A stretch of DNA of 64,000 nt from contig NZ_JBJGED010000003.1 of the NCBI RefSeq assembly GCF_045062745.1, positions 1-64,000 on the forward strand, written 5' to 3'. The translations under genes and the position numbers were made by a program. Positions 24,644 through 32,953 of this stretch are shown here, in pieces (within the stretch, counting starts at the first letter, position 1; every line of letters starts with the position of its first letter). This DNA is from Paenibacillus_AA sp045062745 (GTDB lineage Bacteria; Bacillota; Bacilli; Paenibacillales; NBRC-103111). The notes under the pieces were generated by a model that saw only the letters and a program-made list of their open reading frames with translations, searched no databases and was not told the origin of the DNA.

Positions 24644-25522
24644 TTAATGGTTCTGCAGCTTGAACTGTGTCGGCGTGAGGCCGGTCAGCTCCTTGAAATT
24701 GCGGGAGAAATAATGCAGGCTGGAGTAGCCGAGCCGTTCGGCGATGACGTCCAGCTTCTCGTTCGTCAGCAAGTAATACTTGGCCTTCCGGATGCGCTCC
24801 GCGATCAAATATTGCTTCGGATTCGTACCGGTCACCCGGCCGAAGAGCGAAGCGAAATACACCGAATGGTACCCGCACAGCCCGGCCAATTGGGCCACGG
24901 TCCAGTTGACCTCCGGATGCAGCTCGATCGCCTGCAGGGCCGGCTCGATCTTAGCTCGATCCGGCGATAGCGGCTGCTCGCCGAGCAGATGCCGGACGAT
25001 CCCCGTGAGCAGCTCCATCAGCAGCGCGCGCAGCAGCCAAGCGTGACCGGGCAGCTCGCGCTGATATTCCGTCTCGAGCCGCTTATGAATCGGCTCCAGC
25101 CCGGGAACGGCGAAGTGGTGCGGCAGAGTGAGCGAGATCCGTTCGTCGATCTCGAGCGTGTAGGCCATCGGCTCCTGGACGAGCTCTTGCTCGGAGCAGT
25201 GGAGGATCGAGTAGGCCGGATGCACTGGGACGGGGGAGTCATGGTCGAGGTGAAAGTGAAGGCTGAAGAAGCGCGTAGCCTGAACCGCGACTAACCGATG
25301 CGGACTGTGCGCACCATAAAAGGCGTAGTCGCCGCTCCGCAATCGGTATGTTTCGGCCCCCAATTGAAGCTCCGCTTCCCCGGACGCAACATAGAACAGC
25401 TGGCAGTCGGGAATGAGGCGCGGTCCCCATGTCATCCGGGAAGGTGCTTCATCGTGACTGGCAAAGTTGACGGTAGGCCGCAGCCGGCTGAGCGTTCCGT
25501 TGAAAGCGTGCATTGGGGTCAC
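24644..25522 (-). CDS. AraC family regulator, convergent with second PhyH gene
   Basis: 292 residues. The N-terminal cupin-like region (DCQLFYVASGEAELQLGAETYRL; HSPHRLVAVQ) should sense a small molecule. The C-terminal DNA-binding region has helix-turn-helix motifs in WTVAQLAGLCGYHSVYFASLF and LDVIAERLGYSSLHYFSRNF, ending GLTPTQFKLQNH. The gene is convergent with the PhyH gene and divergent from the M23 peptidase gene. The 18-bp direct repeats before the PhyH gene are candidate binding sites. Confidence 0.9.
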   Translation of the reverse strand: MTPMHAFNGTLSRLRPTVNFASHDEAPSRMTWGPRLIPDCQLFYVASGEAELQLGAETYRLRSGDYAFYGAHSPHRLVAVQATRFFSLHFHLDHDSPVPVHPAYSILHCSEQELVQEPMAYTLEIDERISLTLPHHFAVPGLEPIHKRLETEYQRELPGHAWLLRALLMELLTGIVRHLLGEQPLSPDRAKIEPALQAIELHPEVNWTVAQLAGLCGYHSVYFASLFGRVTGTNPKQYLIAERIRKAKYYLLTNEKLDVIAERLGYSSLHYFSRNFKELTGLTPTQFKLQNH

Positions 25523-25610
25523 CTCGCGCAGACAAAGTTCATTGCTTTCATTATGGCGACCCTAGGGCGAGGATGCAACCGGAATTGCGCACGTTTGTCG
25601 CAGACAAGTG

Positions 25611-25639
25611 TTGTCCGGCAGCAGCAAGTATCGTACTAT
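25611..25639 (+). promoter_or_regulatory. Putative sigma-A promoter of M23 peptidase gene
   Basis: TTGTCC, 17 nt, TACTAT; each hexamer matches the consensus at four positions. It lies 34 bp upstream of the start codon. Confidence 0.4.
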
Positions 25640-25672
25640 GGAAGCATCCATGAAAAAGAGAGGCACGGAACT

Positions 25673-27139
25673 ATGGCCGACGGCAAACAAGCAGCTTCCA
25701 ACATTCGCAACCGAAAACGAAACCGGATCTATAAAGGGGTCCTGCTCACAGCAGGGCTTATCTCCATAGCCTTGGTAAGCATGGCCGCCTACAACGTGAG
25801 AACCGCGGTAGCGCCACAGCTGGCGAGCGGCGAGACCGAACTCGCGGTGCCGATTCCGAAGGCTGCGGTCGAGCTGCGCATGACGGACTTGGACCACGGT
25901 TGGGTCCGTTACGAGGACGCGATCGAGGTAGCCGGAGTGAAGCGGTCCTATACGGAAATAACGACCGACGGAGGGCTGAGCTGGAAGGCCGCCCCGAGCG
26001 CTGCCGGTGCATCGGCAAGCACAAGTGCGCCAGCCGGCACGGGCGCTGGTACGGCCGCTGGTACGCCCTCGGCGACCCCAGATCCTTGGGCGGACTTATG
26101 GGCGCCGCCCGCGCAGCCGCAGCTCACTACGCTGATGATTGCTTCGAAGACGTACAAGGTGAAGCAAGCGCAATTTCTCACCTCGGCCATCGGCTGGGCC
26201 ATCGTGGAGAGCGACTCGGCGGAGCCTCTGCCGCCGCTCGTCACCGTGGACGGAGGGAAGACGTGGCAGAAGGAAGCGACGCCCGACGTGCGGCAAGCGC
26301 TCGAGGCGGAGAAGAAGCGGCGCTCGACGGTCCAGCTCGAAGCGCAGCTGTATGAGAACGCTCAGGCGGCTCGCCAAGCGATGAGCTCCTCCTGGAAGCT
26401 GTTCCCGGCCACCGCCTACATCGGCGACGCGGTCCTGGTGCGCCACGACGGACCGGGCGAAGTCGCTTGGCAAGGAGCTGCTTACAAGCTCCAGCCCTAT
26501 GGAGCGGGGTACTTCACGTACTTGCCGGTATCGCTGTCTGTCAAGCCGGGGACCTATACAATCGGGGATCAAGTGCTGACGATCAAGTCGAAGAAATTCG
26601 AGACGCAATACCTGCAGGTCACGCAGGAGATGGAAGCGATGAAGCAGGACACGGCCCGCATTTTGGCCGATCAGAAGAAGATCGACGCGGCTCGGAGCAA
26701 GTCGGCCCCGGAATTCCTGTTCGATTCGGAGTTCATTAAGCCGATCGAAGGGATCCTCACGACCCCTTACGGGTACACCCGGTACGTGAACAACAAATAC
26801 GACAGCTCCCACCTGGCGTTAGACTTGGCCGCCAAGCAAGGGACGCCGATCAAGGCGACCAACGACGGCATCGTCGTCCTGGCGGAGACGCTGTACTTGA
26901 CCGGCAACGCCATCTATATCGACCACGGCATGGGCCTCTTCTCCCAATATGCGCATATGTTGCAGTTGAACGTGAAGACCGGCGACAAGGTCAAGAAAGG
27001 CGACATCATCGGCCTCGTAGGCACGACTGGATTTTCAACCGGCCCCCATCTTCATTTCACGTTCTGGATGCACAATGTGCAGGCGAACCCGGACATTTTC
27101 TTCGGCACGAACCCGTTCCGCTGGCAGAGTTCCAAGTAA
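25673..27139 (+). CDS. Membrane-anchored M23 (LytM-type) peptidase with Asp-box segment
   Basis: 488 residues. An N-terminal basic stretch and transmembrane helix (about 21-40) place the rest outside the cell. Two Asp-box-like motifs, TTDGGLSW near 97 and TVDGGKTW near 190, suggest small propeller-like blades, separated by an Ala/Ser/Thr/Gly/Pro-rich linker (about 108-140). The C-terminal peptidase domain has the zinc motif HLALD, the catalytic/zinc HLHF and the typical KGDIIGLVGTTGFSTGPHLHF region, so it should hydrolyse peptidoglycan peptides. The ATG at 25673 is the first in frame after the AraC gene; upstream frame extensions cross the AraC gene. Monocistronic with a terminator. Confidence 0.9.
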   Translation: MADGKQAASNIRNRKRNRIYKGVLLTAGLISIALVSMAAYNVRTAVAPQLASGETELAVPIPKAAVELRMTDLDHGWVRYEDAIEVAGVKRSYTEITTDGGLSWKAAPSAAGASASTSAPAGTGAGTAAGTPSATPDPWADLWAPPAQPQLTTLMIASKTYKVKQAQFLTSAIGWAIVESDSAEPLPPLVTVDGGKTWQKEATPDVRQALEAEKKRRSTVQLEAQLYENAQAARQAMSSSWKLFPATAYIGDAVLVRHDGPGEVAWQGAAYKLQPYGAGYFTYLPVSLSVKPGTYTIGDQVLTIKSKKFETQYLQVTQEMEAMKQDTARILADQKKIDAARSKSAPEFLFDSEFIKPIEGILTTPYGYTRYVNNKYDSSHLALDLAAKQGTPIKATNDGIVVLAETLYLTGNAIYIDHGMGLFSQYAHMLQLNVKTGDKVKKGDIIGLVGTTGFSTGPHLHFTFWMHNVQANPDIFFGTNPFRWQSSK

Positions 27140-27151
27140 AGAGCTAAGCAA

Positions 27152-27176
27152 AAACCGGCCATAGGCCGGTTTTTTT
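27152..27176 (+). terminator. Rho-independent terminator after M23 gene
   Basis: AAACCGGCC-ATA-GGCCGGTTT followed by a further T run; near perfect. Confidence 0.9.
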
Positions 27177-27905
27177 GGCGCCAGGAAGCGGAAACTGGTC
27201 CGGTATAAGTTCCCATAGGCTGGGTGCACGGATTACAGTAAGGTGACGGAGGGAGAACAAATCACACGTTCTTGGGAATCTGACATCGGATCGGGGGTCA
27301 TGGGATATATGTTCCGGGAATGACAAGTAATTAAGTAACGAGGGCTGGCGGATGATCGGATGAGGTGATGGAACAGTTAGGTCTCGGCTCAGTAAATCGG
27401 CTTTTCATAGATAACGGAAAAATTTTCCGCTATTGCTCGATTTTCATCGATCTCATAAAAATAATGAACATTTTTGCTGCTAACGATGTGAATGGGGTTG
27501 TTTTGCAATCGAAAAAATGGATTAGCGGCAAAATTTTCCGTTATTTGGGTTGGAATCACCTCGAAAATCAGGTTAGCAGCAAATTTTTCCGTTAATCGAG
27601 TCTACACCCTCCGGGCCCGCACCCCGCATCCCGCACCCCGCAAAACTAAGAAACCTCTCACCCGCCTATGCCGGCCCAATCCTCAATTTCGGGAAAAACA
27701 GCCCATATCCCCCGGTTCCTCTCAATAAAACGGATACAACCGCGCATCTCTTCCATTCTCCACATGCGTGCTATCTCATTTGCAGGCGTTTCGCCAATCA
27801 AGCGAAAATACACGAAATACAGAGCATCATAGAGAAAATCGGAGCCCCTATTCGATTAGCCCCTCGCCCCTACCGTTCCCTCTCCAAAATGAAAGCCGTC
27901 CTCCA
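27177..27905. other. Non-coding stretch of about 730 bases
   Basis: No credible gene on either strand. It contains the four-unit palindromic array at 27411-27595, then a C-rich low-complexity stretch with repeated CCCGCA words (about 27617-27642) and a CTAAGAAACCTCTC segment near 27646 that resembles the repeats at 45.8 kb. The rest shows no recognisable signal until the kdp promoter. Confidence 0.6.
27411..27595. repeat. Four-unit array of TTAGCGGcAAAATTTTCCGTTA-like palindromes
   Basis: Cores centred near 27421, 27474, 27532 and 27584 share the pattern TTAGC(G/A)GCAAAA then TTTTCCGTTA, an inverted repeat. The second unit is in reverse orientation. Spacing is 52-58 bp. A fifth copy lies at 45734-45756, and related cores open the array at 36.48 kb. 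Confidence 0.75.
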
Positions 27906-27934
27906 TTTACAGAACGACCCGGCAAGCGTAAGAT
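27906..27934 (+). promoter_or_regulatory. Sigma-A promoter of kdp leader
   Basis: TTTACA, 17 nt, TAAGAT; -35 matches 5/6 and -10 matches 4/6. It places the transcript start about 30 bp before the riboswitch. Confidence 0.55.
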
Positions 27935-27967
27935 ACGACTCAGATTAATCCGAACCGACCGTTCGGA

Positions 27968-28150
27968 ACGAATCGCTGAGTTTCCTGGGCCTGAGGCCTG
28001 GGAAAGCGGGGGAACCAAACGCGTCCCGCGGGCGACGGTGTGAGAGCCGTCAAACGCAGGAGGCATGGGGTGAATCCCGGTACATCGCACGTACCGGGTA
28101 GGGCGACTCTCACCGCCCGAATCCGTCAGCTAACCTCGTAAGCGTAGGAT
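27968..28150 (+). ncRNA. c-di-AMP riboswitch (ydaO/yuaA family)
   Basis: Conserved ydaO-type blocks occur in order: GAATCGCTGAG at the 5' end, GCGGGGGAACC (28006-28016), GGGGTGAATC (28067-28076) and, near the 3' end, CCGAATCCGTCAGC followed by TAACCTCGTAAGCG (28117-28144). The first and last blocks can pair as P1 (TCGCT with AGCG). A terminator follows 70 bases later. In this family c-di-AMP binding favours termination, so kdp would be off when c-di-AMP, a signal of ample potassium, is high. Identification rests on motif order and on the K+ transporter context; boundaries are approximate. Confidence 0.88.
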
Positions 28151-28222
28151 GGCAGAGCCGGTATCCACACCTGCGGCATGCCTTTGGAGAGAGGATGATG
28201 AAGCGTGTGATCTGACGTCAGA

Positions 28223-28254
28223 CCACAGGGCTTAATGCCTCTGTGGTTTTTTTT
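28223..28254 (+). terminator. Riboswitch-controlled terminator before kdp
   Basis: CCACAGGGC and GCC-T-CTGTGG form a stem with a TTAAT loop and one bulged T, followed by eight T residues. It lies between the c-di-AMP aptamer and the first kdp-operon start codon. Confidence 0.85.
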
Positions 28255-28317
28255 GCATTTTTTTGGAACGCTATTGAAAACTGTGAAAGCACGTGATGAA
28301 AATCGGAGGCGATCGCG

Positions 28318-28425
28318 ATGACCGATCTGTATATGCTGCTGCTCTTGGCGGCGACTTATTTCGTCTTCACCGGGTTCCTGTACTGGTGCGGCCGGGTGAT
28401 CGAGGAAGGGGCCGAACAGCCATGA
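28318..28425 (+). CDS. 35-aa membrane peptide preceding kdpF
   Basis: A short frame encoding 35 residues: MTDLYMLLLLAATYFVFTGF, then LYWCGRVIEEGAEQP. AATCGGAGG lies 8 nt before the ATG, and its stop overlaps the kdpF start (ATGA). Residues 4-24 form one transmembrane helix, with an acidic cytoplasmic-like tail. The ribosome binding site, the overlap and the single-helix design argue that it is translated. It may be a second small Kdp accessory subunit; short single-helix peptides before kdpF are, as far as I recall, seen in other bacteria, but I cannot name a characterised one. Confidence 0.7.
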   Translation: MTDLYMLLLLAATYFVFTGFLYWCGRVIEEGAEQP

Positions 28426-28499
28426 TTGTAGTGCTCGTTTGCACCGCGCTCCTTTTTTTGTACCTGGTATATGCGCTGATCCATCCGGAAAAATTTTAG
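28422..28499 (+). CDS. kdpF: KdpF, small subunit of K+-transporting ATPase
   Basis: 25 residues (MIVVLVCTALLFLYLVYALI, then HPEKF). This is the classic KdpF pattern: one hydrophobic helix ending Y-L-I/V-x-A-L-I-x-P-E-K/R-F. KdpF stabilises the KdpABC complex in the membrane. It overlaps the preceding peptide gene by 4 bp and lies 33 bp before kdpA. Confidence 0.92.
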   Translation: MIVVLVCTALLFLYLVYALIHPEKF

Positions 28500-28532
28500 C
28501 CGGGATTCCGTCAAGGGAGGACACTGTCAACT

Positions 28533-30212
28533 ATGGGCGTCTTGCAGATTACTATCGTCATAGTAGTGCTCTTGCTGCTCGTCAAGCCAATGGGCACTTA
28601 CTTATACAACGTATTTCGCAATGAAGCGAACGCGACGGACCGCTGGTTCGGCTTCGTCGAGCGGCCCTTATTCGCCCTGATCGGGGTGAAGGACCGCAAG
28701 GGTATGACTTGGAAAACGTACGCCCTCAGCTTCATCGTCACCAATATCGCGCTAGTCGCTTTCTGTTACCTCATCCTGAGGCTGCAGAAGTTTCTGCCGC
28801 TCAATCCGAACGATATCGGTAATATGGAAGCGACGCTGAGCTTCAACACGGTCATCAGCTTCATAACCAATACGAACCTGCAGCATTACAGCGGGGAGAC
28901 AGGCCTAAGCTACTTCTCCCAGATGATCGTCATCATGATGATGATGTTCACCTCGGCCGCCACCGGCCTGTGCGTCGCGATCGCGTTCATCCGCGGGATT
29001 ACGAGCAAGGGGCATCAGATCGGCAACTTCTTCGAGGATTTCGTCAGGGCGCATACGCGGGTGTTCTTCCCGATCGCCTTGGTCGTGACGCTGCTGCTGG
29101 TCGCCTTGCACGTCCCGCAGACGCTCAAGCCGACGCAGACGGTCACCGGACTGGAGGGGCAGGAGCAGCAGATCGCGATCGGACCGGTGGCTTCGCTGGT
29201 ATCGATCAAGCACTTGGGAACGAACGGCGGCGGGTTCATGGGCGTCAACTCGGCCCACCCGTTCGAGAACCCGAACGGGCTCACGAACGTCATCGAAATT
29301 CTGTCTATGTGGGTAATAGGTGCGGCGCTGCCTTACACGTATGGCTTGTTCGCCAAGAGCCGCAAGCAAGGCTGGGTTATTTTCTCCAGCATGATGCTCT
29401 TATTCGTCGCCTTCCTCGCCCTGAACTATGCGTCCGAGTCGAACGGCAACCCCGTCATGAACCGGCTCGGCATCGACGCCTCCCAGGGCAGTATGGAGGG
29501 CAAGGAAGTCCGCTTCGGTATCGCGCAGTCGTCCTTGTTCACCACCGTAACGACGGCGGCGACGACCGGCTCGGTCAACAACATGCACGATACGCTGACC
29601 CCGCTCGGCCAGATTACGCCGCTGTCTCTCATGATGCTGAACAACGTGTTCGGCGGCAAAGGGGTCGGGCTCGTCAACATGCTGATGTACGCCATGCTGG
29701 CGGTGTTCCTAGCCGGCCTGATGGTCGGACGTACGCCGGAATTCCTCGGGCGCAAGATCGAGCCTCGGGAGATGAAGCTGATTGCGATCGCGATTCTGGT
29801 GCATCCGCTTATCATTTTGGGGCCAACGGCGATTGCGCTTCTGACGGAGCTAGGGAAAGTCGCCATCACGAATCCATCGTTCCACGGCATCTCACAGGTG
29901 CTGTATGAATATACGTCGTCTGCGGCCAACAACGGGTCGGGCTTCGAGGGCCTGGGCGACAATACGCCATTCTGGAATATCTCTACCGGGCTCGTCATGC
30001 TGCTAGGCCGTTACATCTCCATGATCGCGATGCTGGCGGTGGCCGGCTCTCTCGTACGCAAGCAATGGGTGCCGGAGACGATCGGGACGTTCCGGACGGA
30101 CAACGGGTTGTTCGTGGGTATTCTGGTCGGGACGGTCCTCATTATCGGGGCACTGACCTTCCTGCCGGTACTCGTGCTGGGACCGATCGCGGAACATTTG
30201 ACGATTCGCTAA
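28533..30212 (+). CDS. kdpA: KdpA, K+-binding/translocating subunit
   Basis: 559 residues with about ten transmembrane helices. KdpA is related to the SKT channel superfamily; pore-loop segments with the selectivity-filter type glycines can be seen in SFITNTNLQHYSGETGLSYFSQM, KHLGTNGGGFMGVNSAHPFENPN, TTAATTGSVNNMHDTLTP and YTSSAANNGSGFEGLGDN. It forms the high-affinity K+ uptake complex with KdpB, C and F. Full length compared with the usual 550-560 residues. AAGGGAGGAC precedes the ATG. Confidence 0.97.
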   Translation: MGVLQITIVIVVLLLLVKPMGTYLYNVFRNEANATDRWFGFVERPLFALIGVKDRKGMTWKTYALSFIVTNIALVAFCYLILRLQKFLPLNPNDIGNMEATLSFNTVISFITNTNLQHYSGETGLSYFSQMIVIMMMMFTSAATGLCVAIAFIRGITSKGHQIGNFFEDFVRAHTRVFFPIALVVTLLLVALHVPQTLKPTQTVTGLEGQEQQIAIGPVASLVSIKHLGTNGGGFMGVNSAHPFENPNGLTNVIEILSMWVIGAALPYTYGLFAKSRKQGWVIFSSMMLLFVAFLALNYASESNGNPVMNRLGIDASQGSMEGKEVRFGIAQSSLFTTVTTAATTGSVNNMHDTLTPLGQITPLSLMMLNNVFGGKGVGLVNMLMYAMLAVFLAGLMVGRTPEFLGRKIEPREMKLIAIAILVHPLIILGPTAIALLTELGKVAITNPSFHGISQVLYEYTSSAANNGSGFEGLGDNTPFWNISTGLVMLLGRYISMIAMLAVAGSLVRKQWVPETIGTFRTDNGLFVGILVGTVLIIGALTFLPVLVLGPIAEHLTIR

Positions 30213-30233
30213 TAGAAGAGGTGGGGATCAACC

Positions 30234-32264
30234 ATGAGTTCAAAACGAAAAGGGTTATTGACCGGCGATATCGTCAAGCAAGCTGCGGTAGACAGCTTTG
30301 TCAAGCTGAACCCGGTCTCCATGATGAAAAATCCGGTCATGTTCGTCGTAGAAGTCGGCACGTTCGTCGTGCTGCTAATGACGCTGCTCCCTGGGTATTT
30401 CGGAACCGAGGAGGATATCGGGTTCAATTGCACTGTCTTCCTCATTCTGCTTTTCACGATCTTGTTCGCCAATTTCGCCGAGGCTCTAGCCGAAGGGCGA
30501 GGGAAGGCACAGGCCAGCTCGCTCAAGAAGACGAAGAAAGAAATCACCGCGAACAAGCGGGTGAACGGCGTCATCAAGCAGGTGCCGTCCACCGACTTGC
30601 GTAAAGGGGACATCGTCGTCGTCTCGCAAGGCGAGATGATCCCGGGCGACGGCGAAGTCATCGAGGGGCTCGGCTCCGTGGACGAATCGGCCATTACCGG
30701 GGAATCCGCCCCGGTCATCAAGGAAGCGGGCGGCGACTTCAGCTCCGTCACCGGGGGCACCCGCCTCGTCAGCGACCAACTAACGATCCGGATTACGAGC
30801 GATCCCGGGGAGTCGTTCATCGACCGGATGATCTCGCTCGTCGAAGGCGCGAAGCGGCAGAAAACGCCGAACGAGATCGCGCTGAACACGCTGCTCACCT
30901 CGCTGACGCTCATCTTCCTGATCGTCGTCGCCACCCTGGCGCCGATCGCGAAGTTCGTGGATGTCGAGCTGACGATCCCCGTGCTGATCGCACTGCTCGT
31001 CTGCCTCATCCCGACTACGATCGGCGGGCTGCTGTCGGCGATCGGGATCGCGGGCATGGACCGCGTCACCCAGTTCAACGTACTCGCCATGTCGGGCAAG
31101 GCGGTGGAGGCGTCGGGCGACATCAACACGATGATCCTCGATAAGACCGGGACGATCACGTTCGGGAACCGGATGGCGAGCAAGTTCATCCCGGTCGGCT
31201 CGGAGTCGGTGAGCGCCGTGGCGGAATGGGCAGCGATCAGCTCGGTGAAGGATGAGACGCCGGAAGGCCGTTCCGTCCTGGAGCTGATGAAGAAGGAAGG
31301 AATGACGTATTCCGAAGCGGTCGCGGTCGGCGGAGACTTCATCGAGTTCAAGGCGGAGACGCGGATGAGCGGCATCGACCTGAAGGACGGCCGCAAGGTA
31401 CGCAAGGGCGCCGTTGACGCGGTGCGCCGCTGGGTCGAGGAGCAGGGCGGGACCGTACCCGCGGATCTGCAGCAGAAGGGCAACGCGATCGCGCAGGAGG
31501 GAGGCACCCCGCTCGCGGTCGCGGTAGATCGCACGATCTATGGGCTCATCTACCTGAAGGACACCGTGAAGCCTGGGATGAAGGAGCGGTTCGACCAGCT
31601 GCGCGAGATGGGGATCAAGACGATCATGTGTACCGGCGACAACCCGCTGACGGCGGCGACGATCGCCCGTGAAGCCGGCGTCGACGACTTCATCGCGGAG
31701 AGCAAGCCGGAGGACAAGATCGCCGTCATCCGCCGCGAGCAGGCCGAAGGCAAGCTCGTCGCCATGACCGGCGATGGAACGAACGATGCGCCGGCGCTGG
31801 CGCAGGCGGACGTCGGGCTCGCGATGAACAGCGGGACGACCGCGGCCAAGGAGGCGGCGAACATGGTCGACCTGGACTCGGATCCGTCCAAGATTATCGA
31901 GGTCGTTGGCATCGGCAAGCAGTTGCTCATGACGCGCGGCGCGCTGACTACGTTCAGTATCGCGAATGACGTGGCGAAGTACTTCGCCATCATCCCGGCG
32001 ATGTTCACGATCGCCATCCCGGAGATGGAGGCGCTGAACGTGATGAGGCTCGGCTCTCCGCTGTCGGCTATCTTATCGGCATTAATCTTCAACGCCATTA
32101 TCATTCCGCTGCTCATCCCGCTCGCGATGCGCGGGGTGGCGTACAAGCCGATGAGCGCGGCCAAGCTGCTGCAGCGGAATATGGCCTTGTACGGCTTCGG
32201 CGGCCTGATCGCCCCGTTCGTCGGGATCAAGGTGATCGACCTGATCGTGCATTTGTGGATCTAG
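30234..32264 (+). CDS. kdpB: KdpB, P-type ATPase subunit
   Basis: 676 residues. P-type ATPase motifs are intact: phosphorylation site DKTGTIT (in MILDKTGTITFGN), actuator motif TGES (SAITGESAPV), nucleotide-domain KGA (RKGAVDAV), MCTGDNPLTA and the hinge GDGTNDAPALAQADVG. N-terminal SSKRKGLLTGDIVKQA and the MKNPVMFVVEVG helix are typical. ATP hydrolysis by KdpB drives K+ import through KdpA. Located 21 bp after kdpA with its own AGAGGTGGGG ribosome binding site. Confidence 0.98.
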   Translation: MSSKRKGLLTGDIVKQAAVDSFVKLNPVSMMKNPVMFVVEVGTFVVLLMTLLPGYFGTEEDIGFNCTVFLILLFTILFANFAEALAEGRGKAQASSLKKTKKEITANKRVNGVIKQVPSTDLRKGDIVVVSQGEMIPGDGEVIEGLGSVDESAITGESAPVIKEAGGDFSSVTGGTRLVSDQLTIRITSDPGESFIDRMISLVEGAKRQKTPNEIALNTLLTSLTLIFLIVVATLAPIAKFVDVELTIPVLIALLVCLIPTTIGGLLSAIGIAGMDRVTQFNVLAMSGKAVEASGDINTMILDKTGTITFGNRMASKFIPVGSESVSAVAEWAAISSVKDETPEGRSVLELMKKEGMTYSEAVAVGGDFIEFKAETRMSGIDLKDGRKVRKGAVDAVRRWVEEQGGTVPADLQQKGNAIAQEGGTPLAVAVDRTIYGLIYLKDTVKPGMKERFDQLREMGIKTIMCTGDNPLTAATIAREAGVDDFIAESKPEDKIAVIRREQAEGKLVAMTGDGTNDAPALAQADVGLAMNSGTTAAKEAANMVDLDSDPSKIIEVVGIGKQLLMTRGALTTFSIANDVAKYFAIIPAMFTIAIPEMEALNVMRLGSPLSAILSALIFNAIIIPLLIPLAMRGVAYKPMSAAKLLQRNMALYGFGGLIAPFVGIKVIDLIVHLWI

Positions 32265-32279
32265 AAGGAGAGAGCGCAA

Positions 32280-32888
32280 ATGAATAAAAGGATAAAGCAA
32301 GAGCAAGAGACCGGGAGATTGTCGCTCGGCGTCGTCATAAGAATCAGCCTCGTCTTCATCGTCTTGTGTGGCATCGTGTATCCGCTCGTGTCTACCGGCC
32401 TAGCGCAAGTGCTGTTCCCGGGACGGGCGAACGGCAGCTTCATCGAGAATGCAGCGGGAGAGACGGTCGGTTCGGAGCTGATCGGACAGAAGTTCGACGA
32501 TCCGATGCATTTTCAGAGCCGGGTGTCGAGTATAGACTATAAAGCGGAAGCATCCGGCTCGAACAACTATGCCCCGTCCAATCCGGATATGCTGAAGCGG
32601 ACGGAGGAGTCGATCGCCGCCTGGCAGGAGGCGAATCCGAATGTGCCCTTGAGCGAGCTGCCGATCGACTTGATCACGAACTCGGGGTCGGGTCTCGACC
32701 CGCATATTACGCCGTCGTCGGCGAAGGTGCAAGTGCCCCGGATCAGCAAGCTGACCGGGGTGTCGGTGGCGCAGTTGAACCAGCTGGTGGACGATCATAC
32801 GGAGGGGCGGGACCTCGGTCTGTTCGGCGAGCCGCGCGTCAATGTGCTGAAGTTGAACTTGGCCTTGGATAGTTTGTTGAAGAAGTAA
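32280..32888 (+). CDS. kdpC: KdpC subunit
   Basis: 202 residues with one N-terminal transmembrane helix (VVIRISLVFIVLCGIVYPLVSTGLAQVLFP) and an extracytoplasmic domain with the family's signature blocks GSELIGQKF, FQSRVS, SGSNYAPSNP (here SGSNNYAPSNP), TNSGSGLDPHI and FGEPRVNVLKLNLAL. KdpC stabilises and activates the KdpFABC complex. It is somewhat longer than the usual 190 residues. Starts 15 bp after kdpB. Confidence 0.97.
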   Translation: MNKRIKQEQETGRLSLGVVIRISLVFIVLCGIVYPLVSTGLAQVLFPGRANGSFIENAAGETVGSELIGQKFDDPMHFQSRVSSIDYKAEASGSNNYAPSNPDMLKRTEESIAAWQEANPNVPLSELPIDLITNSGSGLDPHITPSSAKVQVPRISKLTGVSVAQLNQLVDDHTEGRDLGLFGEPRVNVLKLNLALDSLLKK

Positions 32889-32953
32889 GGAAGGGATCGT
32901 CGGGGGCTCTCAGGGCTCCGGACTTTTCCCGCTTCTAGGGGGAGTGGCATGGC

